A DNA stretch of 64,000 nt from Rotaria socialis (GCA_905331475.1 CAJNYU010004415.1:248001-312000), one strand, 5' to 3'. Shown: positions 48,090 through 60,768, numbered from the stretch's first letter. The notes: generated by a model not told the origin, from the letters alone. Translations and numbers: made by a program.

Positions 48090-51000
48090 TTGTTATCAAG
48101 CATCATGGGTATTGGATACTAAACAATTATGATTAACCCAGCACATTCACAATCTATCTATCACTCTCTCTTTTGTCGCGCTAGTTTTATCTGTCTGCCT
48201 GCCTGTCTGTCTGTCGCTCTCTCTCTCTTCGCTTTTTTTGACTATTGCAATGCGCGACAATATGAGAACGAAAGATGACATGTAGAACGAGCAGATGACA
48301 TTTTGCCCGGCGTTTTTTCAATTATGATCGTTGGTAGCCCTGTAAAAGCACAGAAGGCACAGATGGATTGTCCACATAAATATGATTGCAAAGAGAAATA
48401 TAGAATAGGGCAAAAATTCAATAACGAGAGGAAATGAGCGTTGATCTTAAAGTGTGTTTCCGATCGGATGAGGCTCTAATCTCGATATTGATAGAAATCT
48501 ATAAGATTGAATCACTTGTATGTTTGATATACAAAGTCTATTGGAAGAACGAATAATCATCGTCAATATAATAGATCGTCGACATAAAACGAGATAATGT
48601 GAATTTCGCAAATAAAAGAGAGTCGCTTTAACTGGCAGCATATGTCTATTATGAGAAAAGGATATTGTCGATTAGAGAGCACTGTATAGATTTTCGTTTG
48701 ATTGTTCTCATATATTCCAAAAGGAAACTGATGAATAAATGAAGAAGAAGAAAAAAAACACAATATTCTTGCAATAGAATATATTTATAGTATTAGGAGT
48801 GTCGATAATGCTAAATTGTCGATAATAATTAGATGTTATTTAATCGAATGAAAAGGTTTTTCGTCTAATATAAAAAAAGAAGCGATGATTTCATGCGAAA
48901 AAAAAAATCTTTTTATGGTTAATTTCATATAGAAAATATTTCCGAGTACAGCCAATTATCAAAAGAATGCGATAGATTGTTTTCCACGAAATTTTATCGA
49001 GGAAAAATTTTTTTTTCATTTTTTGGCATCACAAATTAGCTATAGTTTCAAGTTGAATGCTTTTCTTAGTAAAAGAAAATAAATACGAGAAAATATAGCT
49101 TCAGGCTAAATATTAACAGAATAATTAGATGGATGGAAAAACGGAAGATATTTCATCGATTCCAAAAACCTTGAGGGATTATTTCTTTTCATTGGACTGT
49201 ATATATAGTTTTTTCAAGTGCAATCTAGAATGTCTATAGCTTTTTATAAGACTGAAAATTAAAGTTCACCAATTTTTTACTTGCTCTGTCAAATGTATTA
49301 TAAAAAAAAAGAAATAAAGCACTTAGCAAATTGCTGAAGTAGTTTGTCTTATAAGAATAAAAATTATTCTAAAACACGAAATCTCGGCAATCACATAAAT
49401 AAGACGTATTGTTATATAGCTACTATAGATTAATTGAAAGTTCTAAATTGAGGCTCTTGGCTATTTCCGAACTTTTGTTTTTCTAATATAGATCGTAAAA
49501 AATCTTGATGATATATCTCATTTCGTAGAAAAATGGCTCTTATACACTCGTCTGCGTTGAATAGAACAGTGTCGTATAACAAACTCTTGATGAGAGCATC
49601 TTCACGAAATGAAATACTCAGCACACTCCACATTATGAGCTTCAGAAGAAAAAAATAAGAATAGATGAAGACGAAGAACAACTTTTTCAGTTAGCATAAA
49701 AATGCTACAGTAGCGACAATAACATAATCAAAAGTTTACAAGTGTGCTGTTTGTATAACATTGATCAGTTACAGGGGGTCAAAATGATTGCTCGAGAAGT
49801 CAGATATCATAGAACAAAAACTAATATACATATCTGTCGCATTATTTAATCTATATTTAAATCATAGTATTGTTATTATAAGGAATGCATTTATTTACAT
49901 ATATTTTATTGAGATAAAAAAATTATATATATATTTCTTACGTTTGCATTCATTGCAAGATCCAAAAAAGAAAAGAAGTATCAAATACTTCTATTTCTTT
50001 GTTATGAATCAGCGAAGTGAGAAACCACTCACATATATGCAGTGAATGAGAATGATGTTTTCTTTTTAGCAGACAACATTGAGAATAGAATAGATTTGTA
50101 TTTTTATATACCTGATACTTGTATTCGACGAACAGCTCGAAATATTCCAGTACTTAAACGTCGAGAAAATCGTTTACAACTTGCAATTAAACGAGATGGT
50201 CGTCGATCGACAGTGAGCAATGTTGAATGGTACCACGACATGAGTTTCTTTTCTCATTAATCTAAAAGAGTCTTTGTTGTTTTAAAAAAAAAAACGTGAC
50301 ACAAACCAAAATCCACACATGTTACTCAAATGTTGTCGTGTTTCTAAATGGTCTTGTCGCTATACTTTTTTTTGTATCCGTTTATATGTCTCTTTTCTCT
50401 TTTCTTATAGATACACTTCTTTTTCCTCCACATTAGCTATTTTACATTCATTCATTATATCATTTCCAATGACTGCACTCGTTTCTTCGTTCGTCTGGTG
50501 ACGACTACTAGTAATATAATGGTTCTCTTCTTATTTTCTCGTTTTTTTTTACTCATTTTCGATGTGTTATTATTTTACAAGAAAGGATTGATGAAAACTA
50601 AGTGCGGAAAACAAAAGAATGCGAAGAGGAAACGAAAGAAGAGAGAAGAAAAACTGGAAACAATTGTTGATAATATAAATGAAGCATCGACAAAGTATTT
50701 TTTCACTCCTATCAATGCTTCATGATTATTTTCCTAGATTCTATTTCTAGTTGTTATCAGAATTTAAATGATTAATTATCCTTATTGAATTGACACGCAT
50801 AGACAATGCCTTTGGATGATATTTATATGCTTGTCAGTTATATCATTGATACATTTATTCAAATCAATAGTAATCAATTTATTTTTATATCATATATCAT
50901 ACATCTATACGTACACGCAGTAAAAATATATATAGTCCGCAAGCGACAGTTTCTGAGCAGATTTTTTTTTATATAATCAAATTCACCATTAGTACGAAAG

Positions 51001-51211
51001 AATATTAAGATATATATATATATATATATGAATAGATAAAAAAAAAGACGGCTCTATCCATCTCACATTGAATAGATTAAGAAAATAGCATGTTTTTTTC
51101 TCTCGGTATACACCGCCACTTGTTGTTGACATACAGTCTTCAGGTCGTTGTTGAATGTACCCACTTCGTACGCCAATCATCATTAGCACGATTATGCTCC
51201 GTTTTTTGTTA
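48090..51211. other. Intergenic stretch with two weak open frames
   Basis: Two frames look slightly protein-like but stand alone. Minus 49430-49681 opens after a good acceptor (TTCTTCTGAAG) and reads MWSVLSISFREDALIK onward to a stop. Plus 50042-50260 contains PVLKRRENRLQLAIKRDG. Neither has clear partner exons. An AT run lies at about 51011-51029. Confidence 0.35.
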
Positions 51212-53170
51212 TCAACTATGGAATTGTGTCAGCAGACTGTTTTTAGCCAAAGGATTTTCTCTCCACGGAAAGTTTCGTAGTACTGTGTACTTGACATTTG
51301 TTTTCGATAATGGTGTATTAGAACGAAGAAACTCTACTTGCTGAGATTCTTGTTGGCACGAATGAATCGACGGTGAATTCACTGGAATCAACTGAATATC
51401 TGATAATTTCTGATGTGTGCTCAAAGGCAATTGTCTAGTCTGATTATTATTATTATTATGATTACGATATAAACAACGTTTTTTTAAAGTGGAATTCTCG
51501 AGTGGATCTTGCGGTAATTTTTGTTCAAATGAATTAATTTTTTGATGTTGTGTTTGAAAAAATTTTCGTTGAACTTTGACATTTGCTCTTGTCTTAAATG
51601 TGAAACGACAGCAACATAGGTCTCGAAATGCTCGTTGATATTTATTCGAAACAAGATTATAGAGTATTGGATTAATAATTGAACCAAAATAAAATGTTAT
51701 ACCCGATATAACATAGAGATAAGCCATTATATTTGAAAATATGTCAGAATCCGAATCCAAATTTGAATTTAAACTCATTACAGCTGATAATACGCGTTGT
51801 AAATAAAGGGGAGCATAACAAATAAAAAAAGCAATCACAACGGCCACTAAATGAAAATAGAAATTAATTAGATTGGCTTTTTCTATTTTTGTAAATGTTA
51901 TATTTTAATTTTTGTAATAGACTATTCTCGTTAAGTCAATTCACCTATGTCAAGACAGACTTTTTCTAATTGTGAAAGTTTACATAAGAAGAGGCATCTG
52001 CTTATAATGACATGTCGCAGTCAATCGTTACACAACAGAATATGATAATTTAACAGTCACGAAATGATTCTGGTTTTTCTTGATTCAAAAAAAAAAATAA
52101 ATTGAAATATCTATTAATGAATAGATTTTAGCTTAGGAGGAAAAAATTGAAATTGAAAAAACTATTTGGTTTTGCTTCTTACCTAATGTTTTAACAACAA
52201 CTTTTCGTGCTTGATAACGTGCACGATTTTTTAACCATGAATAAGAACCGACATGTGAACTTTTATGTTGCATCTCGATTGTATTACTTTCTTTATGTGT
52301 CGTACTTGAATGGCAAGTTGTACTATTAGTTGTGTGTTTTTTCCCTTGAATTTCATCAGATGCTATGTGTGATGAACTTAGCTCATTTGGATTTGAACGT
52401 TTTTCATATTTATTCACATGATGTAACGCTTTGATTATGACTATATAGATAATTCCGATAATTATCATTGGAAGATAAAAACAAAATATCGATGTTGTTA
52501 TCATAATGATTGATAATAATTTTACGAACTTTTTCTTCGGTACACATGATTTACAATAGATATTTGATGATGAAGGAGTTTCATTTAATTTTAAATTTCT
52601 TGAATAATCTCTCGTTTTAGGTACGGTAGTTGTTGACGGTGGTGAAATCATAATTAAGTTTGTATCGATCTCATATGAAAATCCTATGGGAACACTAACT
52701 AGAAGCGACAAACACCAGATAATAATAATTATATTTTTTGCACGATGAAAACGATTTAATCGATGAAAATGCATCGGATGGACAATAGCAAAATAACGTT
52801 CACATGAAAATGCTAAAATAGTTAAAATTGATGAACTTGTAAAAAACTCAACACATATATTTCTCAATCGGCAGAACAAAATCGATAATGGCCATTCACG
52901 GTAGTGAATTTCGATCATTTCTAACGGTAAATTACATATTAGCATCATGAGGTCGGAGACAGCCAAATTGAGTAGATACAAATTTGTAGGCGTCCGCAAA
53001 TGAGTATTATATTTAATGATAATAGTTGTCATGATGTTTCCCACAATGCCAATAAGAAAAATAATTGCATAAGTAACAATTAAAAGTCGTTCGATAAAAA
53101 CCGGATTTGAAAATGCATTGTAGAATATAGACGGACAGGTATTTACAATATCCTTCTCCGTCGATAGCAT
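51212..53170 (-). CDS. Class A (rhodopsin-like) peptide GPCR
   Basis: Seven-helix receptor at the cell surface. Two exons (53170-52183 and 51846-51212) join in phase 1 to 540 residues. TM1 has GIVGN; TM2 LYLLNLAVSDLMML; the TM3 start has the disulfide Cys (REWPLSILFCRLRN) and ends in ERYFAIVHP (ERY in place of DRY). The second outer loop is Cys-containing (YCKSCVPKKK). The third inner loop is long (about 85 residues, Ser/Thr/His-rich). TM6 has FFICYAPLYLQR; TM7 ends in NPILYNLVSNKYQRAFRD. A cytosolic tail of about 125 residues holds CCC (possible palmitoylation) and a poly-Asn run. The combination resembles the neuromedin-U/CAPA/pyrokinin and ghrelin receptor group, but the CWxP of TM6 is CYAP here. 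Ligand unknown. The intron sits just before TM6. Start: the first Met, right before an outer N-terminus of about 25 residues. Confidence 0.9.
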
Positions 53171-53630
53171 GACTTTGCTCGAAAAAATTACAGTAAATCT
53201 AAAAATATAAAACAGAATTTTTTCGAGACGATCTGATGATATGCAAAAAGAAAAGAAAAGAAATTTTTTTCTAAAGATAATAAATAATAATACAGTAAAA
53301 TAGTATGTATGATTTGTTTATATCTTTATGAAATGAAGAATAAATGGATAAAAAATAATTTCTACATCTATTTACTAATATTTGTCATACACTGCTCGAT
53401 TATGTTCTCTGATACGTCATGCAGAATATATTCGAAATTCCTGATATGAATTTCAATCGAGAAATAAATCATCAGAGAATAAAGCGAACAATACAGAAAC
53501 ATCAATATGGACCGAAAGGGCAGTCGGCGACATAAACAAACTAGCACATTATTCTTTACTCTATTTTTTTTATCTAAGAAAAACATAGAAAAATTAGTGA
53601 TTAGTAATAGTATTTATTTTATAAAACAGA
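53171..53630. other. GPCR upstream region
   Basis: AT-rich, no exon recognised; should contain the GPCR promoter. Confidence 0.4.
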
Positions 53631-54318
53631 TAGAGTAAAGAGGGGTAAATGGGCACGCGAAAAAACACTTTCTGTTTGCGAAGCAAATATCGCTCTCGTT
53701 TTTGAAGATAAAAAATCTTTTCGGTATGAACATTGTAGACAAAACATTTTTCTATCGATCTATTTTTTTCAATTTTGAAAATTTAGTCAGGACAAGTAGC
53801 CAGGCAAATTTTCGTGAGACGTACTTTTGCCTGTGCCCATTTCCACCAAACGGGGTAAATGGACATTTTCACATATTTTTGCAGGAGTAATTAAAACATC
53901 ATTTTTGACAAATTTATACATTATTTTATGAAGTTTTTATCACAAAAATGCTTGTCTCACTTTGCTACACATCTAGATGTGTAGCAAAGTGAGACAAACA
54001 TTTTTGTGATAAAAACTTCATAAAATAATGTATAAATTTGTCAAAAATGATGTTTTAATTACTCCTGCAAAAATATGTGGAAATGTCCATTTACCCCGCT
54101 TGGTGGAAATGGGCACAGGCAAATGTACGTCTCACGAAAATTTGCGTGGCTACTTGTCCTGACTAAATTTTCAAAATTGAAAAAAATAGATCGATAGAAA
54201 AATGTTTTGTCTACAATGTTCATACCGAAAAGTTTTTTTATCTTCAAAAATGAGAGCGATATTTGCTTCGCAAACAGAAAGTGTTTTTTCGCGTGCCCAT
54301 TTGCCCCTCTTTACTCTA
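53631..54318. mobile_element. 688-bp near-perfect palindrome, full-length foldback element with TA ends
   Basis: The two 344-base halves are reverse complements with few mismatches and meet at 53974/53975 with no spacer (ACATCTAGATGT). The ends are TAGAGTAAAGAGGGG and its complement, so the element is bounded by TA, as expected for TA-target (Tc1/mariner-like) insertion. Each half contains a mirrored open frame of 62 codons (53702-53890 + and 54059-54247 -) differing at four residues, with no known domain. It is thus almost entirely terminal inverted repeat. No transposase. Confidence 0.85.
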
Positions 54319-57300
54319 GTCTAAAGTTAATTTATATCGTATTCATCGATAAACTAGTTTCTCTTTTTTTTAAATTGAATAATAGATTTTCTGTATGAAT
54401 AGCTTGATTGATTTAGATCGACTAACGCTAATACGTTTTCTCCACGTTGAATGCTGCAGTTCGTCTTGACATCGACGCTTATTATGTGCAAATAAAATAA
54501 ATTCTTATATTGTAAAATTCAAAATGTTAATGGAAAACTTAAAGGCATATGATTAATGAGTGTACTAAATGTACGCACATATTTATTTCCAAGATAAAAG
54601 CAGAAAAAAAATTAAATGGATTGATATTCGAACAGATGTTGACGCAGCTAGCTACTTATCCATAATATATTAACCATTACGATAGACGAAGAAAAATATT
54701 GATAATAGCATCATATTTTATTATAATTGAAGAGAATCTACGTAACACCTTACAGGATTTTTCTGTGGCTATTATGCACAATTAATCATAGGAGATTATG
54801 CGAGAAGAAATCAGATATCTCATTGAAAATGGCAAGAATAATAATAATAACTATAAAAAAAAGCCACAGGTTGATTATCTGAGATCGAAGGTTCATTCTT
54901 TAGAAGTGCGACTAACTTTTGGTTTAATTAAAATATAATACATGCTATCCATAGATTATATAAGTCTAACTTAAAGCTCTCAAAAAGTTCACGTCGATCA
55001 CTATTCTTTCTAATGTTTTCCTTTTTTTTTGATTCCTAACCTCCTAGTTAATTAATGAAGGACATAAATGCTTTAGTTACGATCTTAGCGATGAAAAACA
55101 AAAACCATCCTATCTGAGAATCGGTGACGACGAAGGAAACAGAGCTTCTTTCAAAATATAAACAACAGATCAAATCAACATAGAAAAGAAAAGTATTTAA
55201 CAGATTCATTACTATTGGTCGCATATACAAATAATTCAATCTCGAGTTCTGAACTATTCATATTGTATTATTCTTTAAAAAAAAGCACAAAAACATTCGG
55301 ATGCTGTATATCTCACAGTAAACTTTAAAAATGAGATAAAAAATAATAAATCCAAACTAGAGGCATATCATAATCATGTTTATTTGAAGATATAAAATAT
55401 GTTATGGAAAAGAAAATTTCTGTTGTAATATCTACTTAAAAATTACATTAACGAGACCATCTCTTTTACATAAATTTCTAACCAAAGGCGTTTTGTACTA
55501 ATTGGAAAAAATTAATTAATTGAATGTTTTTAGAACAGTTAGGATTTAATTCTATGACTTTTTTGTTTCTAAGCTGTCTCTAATAATCAGCTTAGTTTTC
55601 CAAAAATACAAAATCTAGACGACTGCTGCAAAGAATAATCTAGTACTTAACCATCGGTGTCGAGATGATAGCTAAATGAATAATAGTAAAAAAATGTTTC
55701 TCTTCGCTTGCTATTTACTTAATAAAATGCAACCTTTCGCTTTTAATTAAACATCAAATTATGGTAAAAAGAATCGTTTATCTTTTCAATATAAGTTTGA
55801 AAAATAAATTGTGCTTCCACCAGGATAGCATTTACAAGAGAAGCATAAACTTGACGTACTTGAATTGAGTTTGATAGCATTTTGAAGTAAATTATATAGT
55901 GTCATAAGATGTATCCGTTCTTGATGATGAAATAGAAAAAGAATAAAAATGAGACACGATTAAATGGAAGCTTTTGGTGCATACGCATTATATTATATTA
56001 TCTTTCATCAGTGTAACTTTTGTAAAAGAAAGAAAAAGTGAAGATTTTTTATTAATTAATGGCTCATTTTTATTTGACGAATAAAGTGTCAAAAAATCTA
56101 TTCTTTTGAACAGAAAATAATAGAATTATTTTTTCATCATGATTCTCTATTTCATCTTCCGTGATTAATGAGAACTATTTTTTTGTAGTGCTATGCTTGC
56201 TATGACGCCAAACATTTCTTATCATATAATAAAAATTGTATTCAAGAATTTGTTTTTCTTTAATGCCGTACAAAGCAAACAGACTAGATTGCCCATGGCA
56301 GAAATAGCAAATAAAACTAAAGACTTACTTTCTTATTGTCAACCAACCGACAAAATTTTACTATATCGGTGATTTACTGGCATGTTCAAGAGGGGTTAAC
56401 TTCCTCTAAATATTAGATTGATATGAACATTCTTTTAAATTATTTGTGCTAGTTCAAGAACTGCTATTGTAAAGAACCCATGGGCTGAGTTCTCCCTTAC
56501 TCATGTTTGACTTCTGATTAAAAACAGCAGTCAAATTCCGTTTGAGAACATAATCACTTACTTAATTTCCCCATGGTCATTTTGTATATACTATGCATGA
56601 ATGAGGAAGAAGAAAAAAAATTAGACCATGTCCAAATAAGGGAATGCTTGAAAAACAAATAATTGAAAAGGAGACGAGTAGAATAGATGTATGCATGTCA
56701 ACAGAGTGATCAGTACGGTAGTAGAGTGTAGTGTGAAATAACTACTAAACACGAGTGAATGACACTTGTGAAAGAAGAAAATTTTTATAATAATTAGACA
56801 TGCAAATTATCTTTCTACGGTGCGCTTGTTATTTATTTATATGATAAATCACAAGAAAGAATTTCAATAAAAGATTTCTATTATTCAAAGTCACGCATAT
56901 GTTTATAATTCCTGTATTTGATCGCATTGAAGAGACTACTGATCTTGGAGAAATCTTTCTTTTTAACAGGTAGCAGTTTTCTATAATATCATAGAAAAAG
57001 AAAGTCATGCAAACTCGTTCCTTCGTTTTCTTTTTATAGATGACATTCAAACATTAACGCTACTATTTTAGCTGACCTTAATAGATTTTAATCAATCTGA
57101 GTTATTGATACCTTAAATCCTTGAGTGACTATTTTTTATGGCAAAGAGCACGTTATCTTACTTGCATGAATTCAACACAAAAACGCTTGCTAACCTGACA
57201 TCGCTTGACTTGTATTAGTTTATTTTGAGCAATACAAAAAATTCTCCTCACCTACAAATACCACACAATTTACTACGGCTTACAAGCATACAGAATTGTT

Positions 57301-57510
57301 TTATTAGTTCTGACACGACTGCCCTGGGTTAAACTTGCACATAGCCAAAAACTCGAAATATTGCACACTCACAAAATTACGATAGATAAATTTTGAAGAT
57401 TCTCCTGGCAGTACCTTTTTCTTCTATCTACTTGATGAAACAAATAGACTTAACTCGTGATTAACTGTAATTCTATTATTATAATTGTAATTAGAACAAT
57501 GATTATCCGA
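54319..57510. other. Gene-poor stretch
   Basis: AT-rich, no exon, RNA gene or repeat copy that I can recognise. Confidence 0.45.
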
Positions 57511-57860
57511 AGAAAAGCTGTTACCACAATCTCCGTGGGATTAAAATGCGAAACATGATGAAACTTCTTTTCTGGAATTCGATTATCACGGTCACTGATG
57601 GTCTGTGGAACTTCTCTGTTACAGTCTGTATTATGATGCAGTAAGTCTCTAGAAACCACCACAGACCGTTACAGAGAGTTCAGATACCATCACAGACCGT
57701 TACAGAGAAATTTAATAATTAATAATTAATTAGTCAATTAACCAATTAACTGATTAATTAATTTCTCTGTAACGATCTGTGGGGGGGGGGTCCAAAGTTC
57801 TACCCTATATACTTCAACACTCCTTTCAAATCGTGTTTCACAAAATTTTTATTAGTGCTG
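57511..57860. repeat. Dispersed repeat family B, copy 2
   Basis: Shares both termini with 26246-26765 (TGGGATTAAAATGCGAAACA at the left, CACTCCTTTCAAATCGTGTT at the right). The centre holds direct copies of CACAGACCGTTACAGAGA (about 57660-57680 and 57691-57709) and their complement TCTCTGTAACGATCTGTG at about 57764-57781, so it can fold. A run of G (about 57781-57790) follows. No coding frame. Confidence 0.65.
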
Positions 57861-59008
57861 ATAATTTTTAAAATGCACTTGAATATTTAAAATACAGATA
57901 AGTATTGTTTTTCGGCGTTTGAAAATAGGTTTATTATATCATATTTTCTCGAAATCCTACATTCATCATTGATGTTTTTCGACATCATCAAATTATGTCT
58001 GTCAGAAAAAAAAACTTGTGGCGAACTAACACTAATGACAGCAATCAAAACTTCTTCGCGAGATATGAGACAACATAAAAGATCTAGACAATACCTCATC
58101 CGAGCGTACATCGCCATGTCCTGATAAATCCCGAGGGGGACGTCCATTGCAAATAATTTTTTCGCTGGAATCCTGACAGCGCTGCGATGTATGCACCCGA
58201 GTGATGTTTTCTCTATTAGTGTTATATCGCTTTATCTAGAAAGCGAAGAACAATTTTAATAGTAAAGTATCGAAAAACAATATTCATCTGCCTATGATAA
58301 ATATCTCATGGCATGAAATATGACAAACGTCGACTTGTAGCATGATGTATTCTATGGTAGCATTTGTTTTTTGTTTCATTACAAAATTAATCTTTTTTTC
58401 CAGACGAGGGAACGTTCCCAAGCGATTCGCACCATTTCGGTTCATCTTTTGCCGGTTGCAGGACTTATCATATATATGACATATGTGAAAGGGTTCGTGC
58501 CATTGCTGCTCGGTTTCAAAGTTATGAGCGAAACAACTGCTTTGATAGATGGTACTACTATCTATTCATTAATGTTTCGTTCTTTCGACCAGGTAGTTCA
58601 AACATACTTCTCGAAAGTTTTTTCGTTCGAGCAAGTTGAGGCATGTTCGTATTATAAATATCTATGGAGACAATCATCCCCTAGTTGAGATATGAAAAGA
58701 AGAAAAAAATAGCACATAGAAGGTGGCATCATCTATTGTAACACATTTTCCGCTCATAACTTTGAAAGCCTGGCCATTGATTACTCTTCCAGGTATCTAT
58801 GCAGTCGATCTAATAAAAGTCATTCGCGTGATATTCTAGTAAATCTCATGAAAAACTATAGGCTATCTAATCAATGTATAATGAGAGGGAAAGAGAGAAA
58901 GAGTGACAGTAGAATTATTTTCAAGTGTCTCGGTTTATTTTTAGTGAGTGTTATATCATTAATTATTTAGTTATTTTCTATAATAGTTGATGATGTAAAG
59001 TCGTGGAT
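57861..59008. other. Intergenic stretch
   Basis: No supported gene. A 22-base imperfect inverted pair (TTTCAAAGTTATGAGCG near 58523 and CGCTCATAACTTTGAAA near 58752) hints at a decayed element. Confidence 0.4.
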
Positions 59009-59583
59009 TCATGTTTTTGTAAATGATGCTCGTCTTTCGCGTAACGATGCTTGCTTTTTTCGATCTAAAGAAAAAATATTTTTCTCAGACAACGCACAAA
59101 CTATTAATAAGAAAACGCTTACTAACCTCGTTCAAGCCAAGATTTTGAAGGTCTCAATGGTACCTATATAGGTAATAATGAGACAGAAAGAAGAATACAG
59201 ACTCTATTAGATTCTCTACTTACATCATAGCCTGCTCTTCTCAAAACTACAGCAACTGGACATACCTGAATATATATAAATAGATAAAAAAAATGTTACT
59301 TCAATGTTTTCAGCCTCCATAATACCCAATCATCGTCACTTGTACTCTGCGTTTTATCAATTATGGTTTGAGCTATATTTTCATTGGTATGTTGATTGTC
59401 TGTTGTCATTTTGGATAGAATTCCGAAATCGTCACACATTAATTTAGACATGTCATTTAATGTATTTTTTTGTTCAACTTCAATTGTTGGTTTTAAAAAT
59501 TTTTCCATAAAAACACTAGTAGATATTGGAAAGTTTTCATTGTCTGCTAACGTTCGTTGACGAAATCGTTTTGTCGCTGCCAT
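59009..59583 (-). CDS. Four-exon small hypothetical protein
   Basis: Exons 59583-59326, 59265-59224, 59163-59127 and 59064-59009 have GT..AG sites and matching phases and give 130 residues. I do not recognise the family. The N-terminus is basic (MAATKRFRQRTL). The middle is Asn/Thr/Ser-rich and probably disordered. The third part, WVCPVAVVLRRAGYDVPLRP, looks conserved-like, and the end is basic (DRKKQASLRERRASF). No membrane segment or signal peptide. Reading through the first donor instead gives a 95-residue product ending WRLKTLK. The gene is head to head with the hydrolase at 60011, 427 bases apart. Confidence 0.65.
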
Positions 59584-60010
59584 ATCGTAAATCGATAGAG
59601 TATGACTCGAAATTATTTATAAATTTATTTAATCAGCAGAACATGAATGATAATATGACAACTATTATTAACAAAAAAAAAAGACGAATGCGATGAATAT
59701 TCAGTTGCTATGTAATTGCTAAGGTCTGATATTTAAATTAACATAAAATAAATTAGAAAATAAAATTTATCGATCCGAATAGTTTCATAAAGATAAATGA
59801 ACGTCGATTATCGATTGCAATCGCTTCTTTTCGGAGTGTAAGACTATTTTAATTCAAGATAATTTTCCTATTTGATTTATCCTATACCTCGTATTCAAGA
59901 ATGAAAAGAGTATATACTTGCACCCTCTGTTCGCCACGAACAATCATTCTTATCGGTAATTTGTTGTTTGGTCTGTCCATTCAGTATTCATAAAAATCAT
60001 ACTACAATAA
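59584..60010. promoter_or_regulatory. Shared upstream region of two divergent genes
   Basis: 427 bases between the start codons of the minus-strand hypothetical gene and the plus-strand hydrolase; probably holds both promoters. No sharp motif identified. Confidence 0.45.
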
Positions 60011-60737
60011 ATGGCTAGCAAGAAATCGTTTGTTAGTACAGCTCTAAGATATGCATATTTACATGGATTTACTAGTTCACCATTTTCAGCTAAAGGTGTT
60101 CAGTTGAGTCAATGGTTTCGAAATGATTTGAATATAACACTTGATTTACCTGATTTGGTAATACCTTCTTTTCGGAAGCAATGTCTAAGTAATATGGTGG
60201 ATCATATCGAAAAGAAAATTATTAGTAAGACGTCTGCATGTCCCTCAAGTTTGTAACTTTTTGTATATTACAGAGTCAAATTCAACTTGGATATTTATCG
60301 GCAGTTCGTTTGGTGGTCTTGTTTCTACACTTGTAACTCAACGACAGCCGAAACTAATTCATTCGTTAGTTCTACTTGCACCTGCATTAAATCCACTGGA
60401 ACTATGGACATCAAAAATCAATGTAGAACAATGGAAAAAGGATGGATTCATGAATTTTTTCAATCAAAATACACAACGTGATGAATCCATTGATTATGAA
60501 TTTTTACTTGATCTTCAAACGTATTCATCGTATCCAGTTGTAACAACTTGTCCTATTACAATTATTCATGGTATACATGATGATGTTGTGCCTATTCAAA
60601 CGAGTCGTGAATATATGAAAAAAATTCGTTTATTAAATAAACATTCAATATCTTTGATCGAAGTCGATGATGATCATTATTTACGAAAAGATGAAACTCT
60701 AAATACAATTAAAAAAGTTATTTGTGATTTTCCTTAA
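60011..60737 (+). CDS. Alpha/beta hydrolase, bacterial YqiA/UPF0227-like
   Basis: Predicted esterase or related hydrolase, cytosolic. Two exons, 60011-60224 and 60274-60737, with a 49-base intron, give 225 residues. Marks in order: YLHGFTSSPFSAKGVQL near residue 16 (oxyanion HGF loop), DLPDL, the nucleophile elbow FIGSSFGGLVST (catalytic Ser), SLVLLAPALNPL, ITIIHGIHDDVVPIQTSR (catalytic Asp) and EVDDDHYL (catalytic His). The triad is complete. This arrangement, with HGF-SSP-S-K and GSS-GG, matches the YqiA/COG3150-type hydrolases of proteobacteria and cyanobacteria better than the animal esterases I know, so horizontal origin followed by intron gain is a fair hypothesis. Natural substrate unknown. 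The start at 60011 is the first Met and the frame upstream is closed. Confidence 0.88.
60225..60273 (+). other. 49-base intron of the hydrolase gene
   Basis: Donor GTAAGA, acceptor TATTACAG. Removing it restores the frame between IEKKII and SNSTWIFIG, which supports an intact, expressed gene. Confidence 0.8.
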
Positions 60738-60758
60738 TTCTGATTGGTTTACATGGCG

Positions 60759-60768
60759 AATAAATAAA
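60759..60768 (+). terminator. Overlapping AATAAA poly(A) signals of the hydrolase
   Basis: AATAAATAAA 21 bases after the stop codon. Confidence 0.5.

Noticed and set aside
49430..49681. Minus-strand open frame of 83 codons after a good splice acceptor
   Set aside because: No partner exons, no recognised family; too weak to call a gene.
50042..50260. Plus-strand open frame with KRRENRLQLAIKRDG
   Set aside because: Looks slightly protein-like, but stands alone without clear exons or family resemblance.
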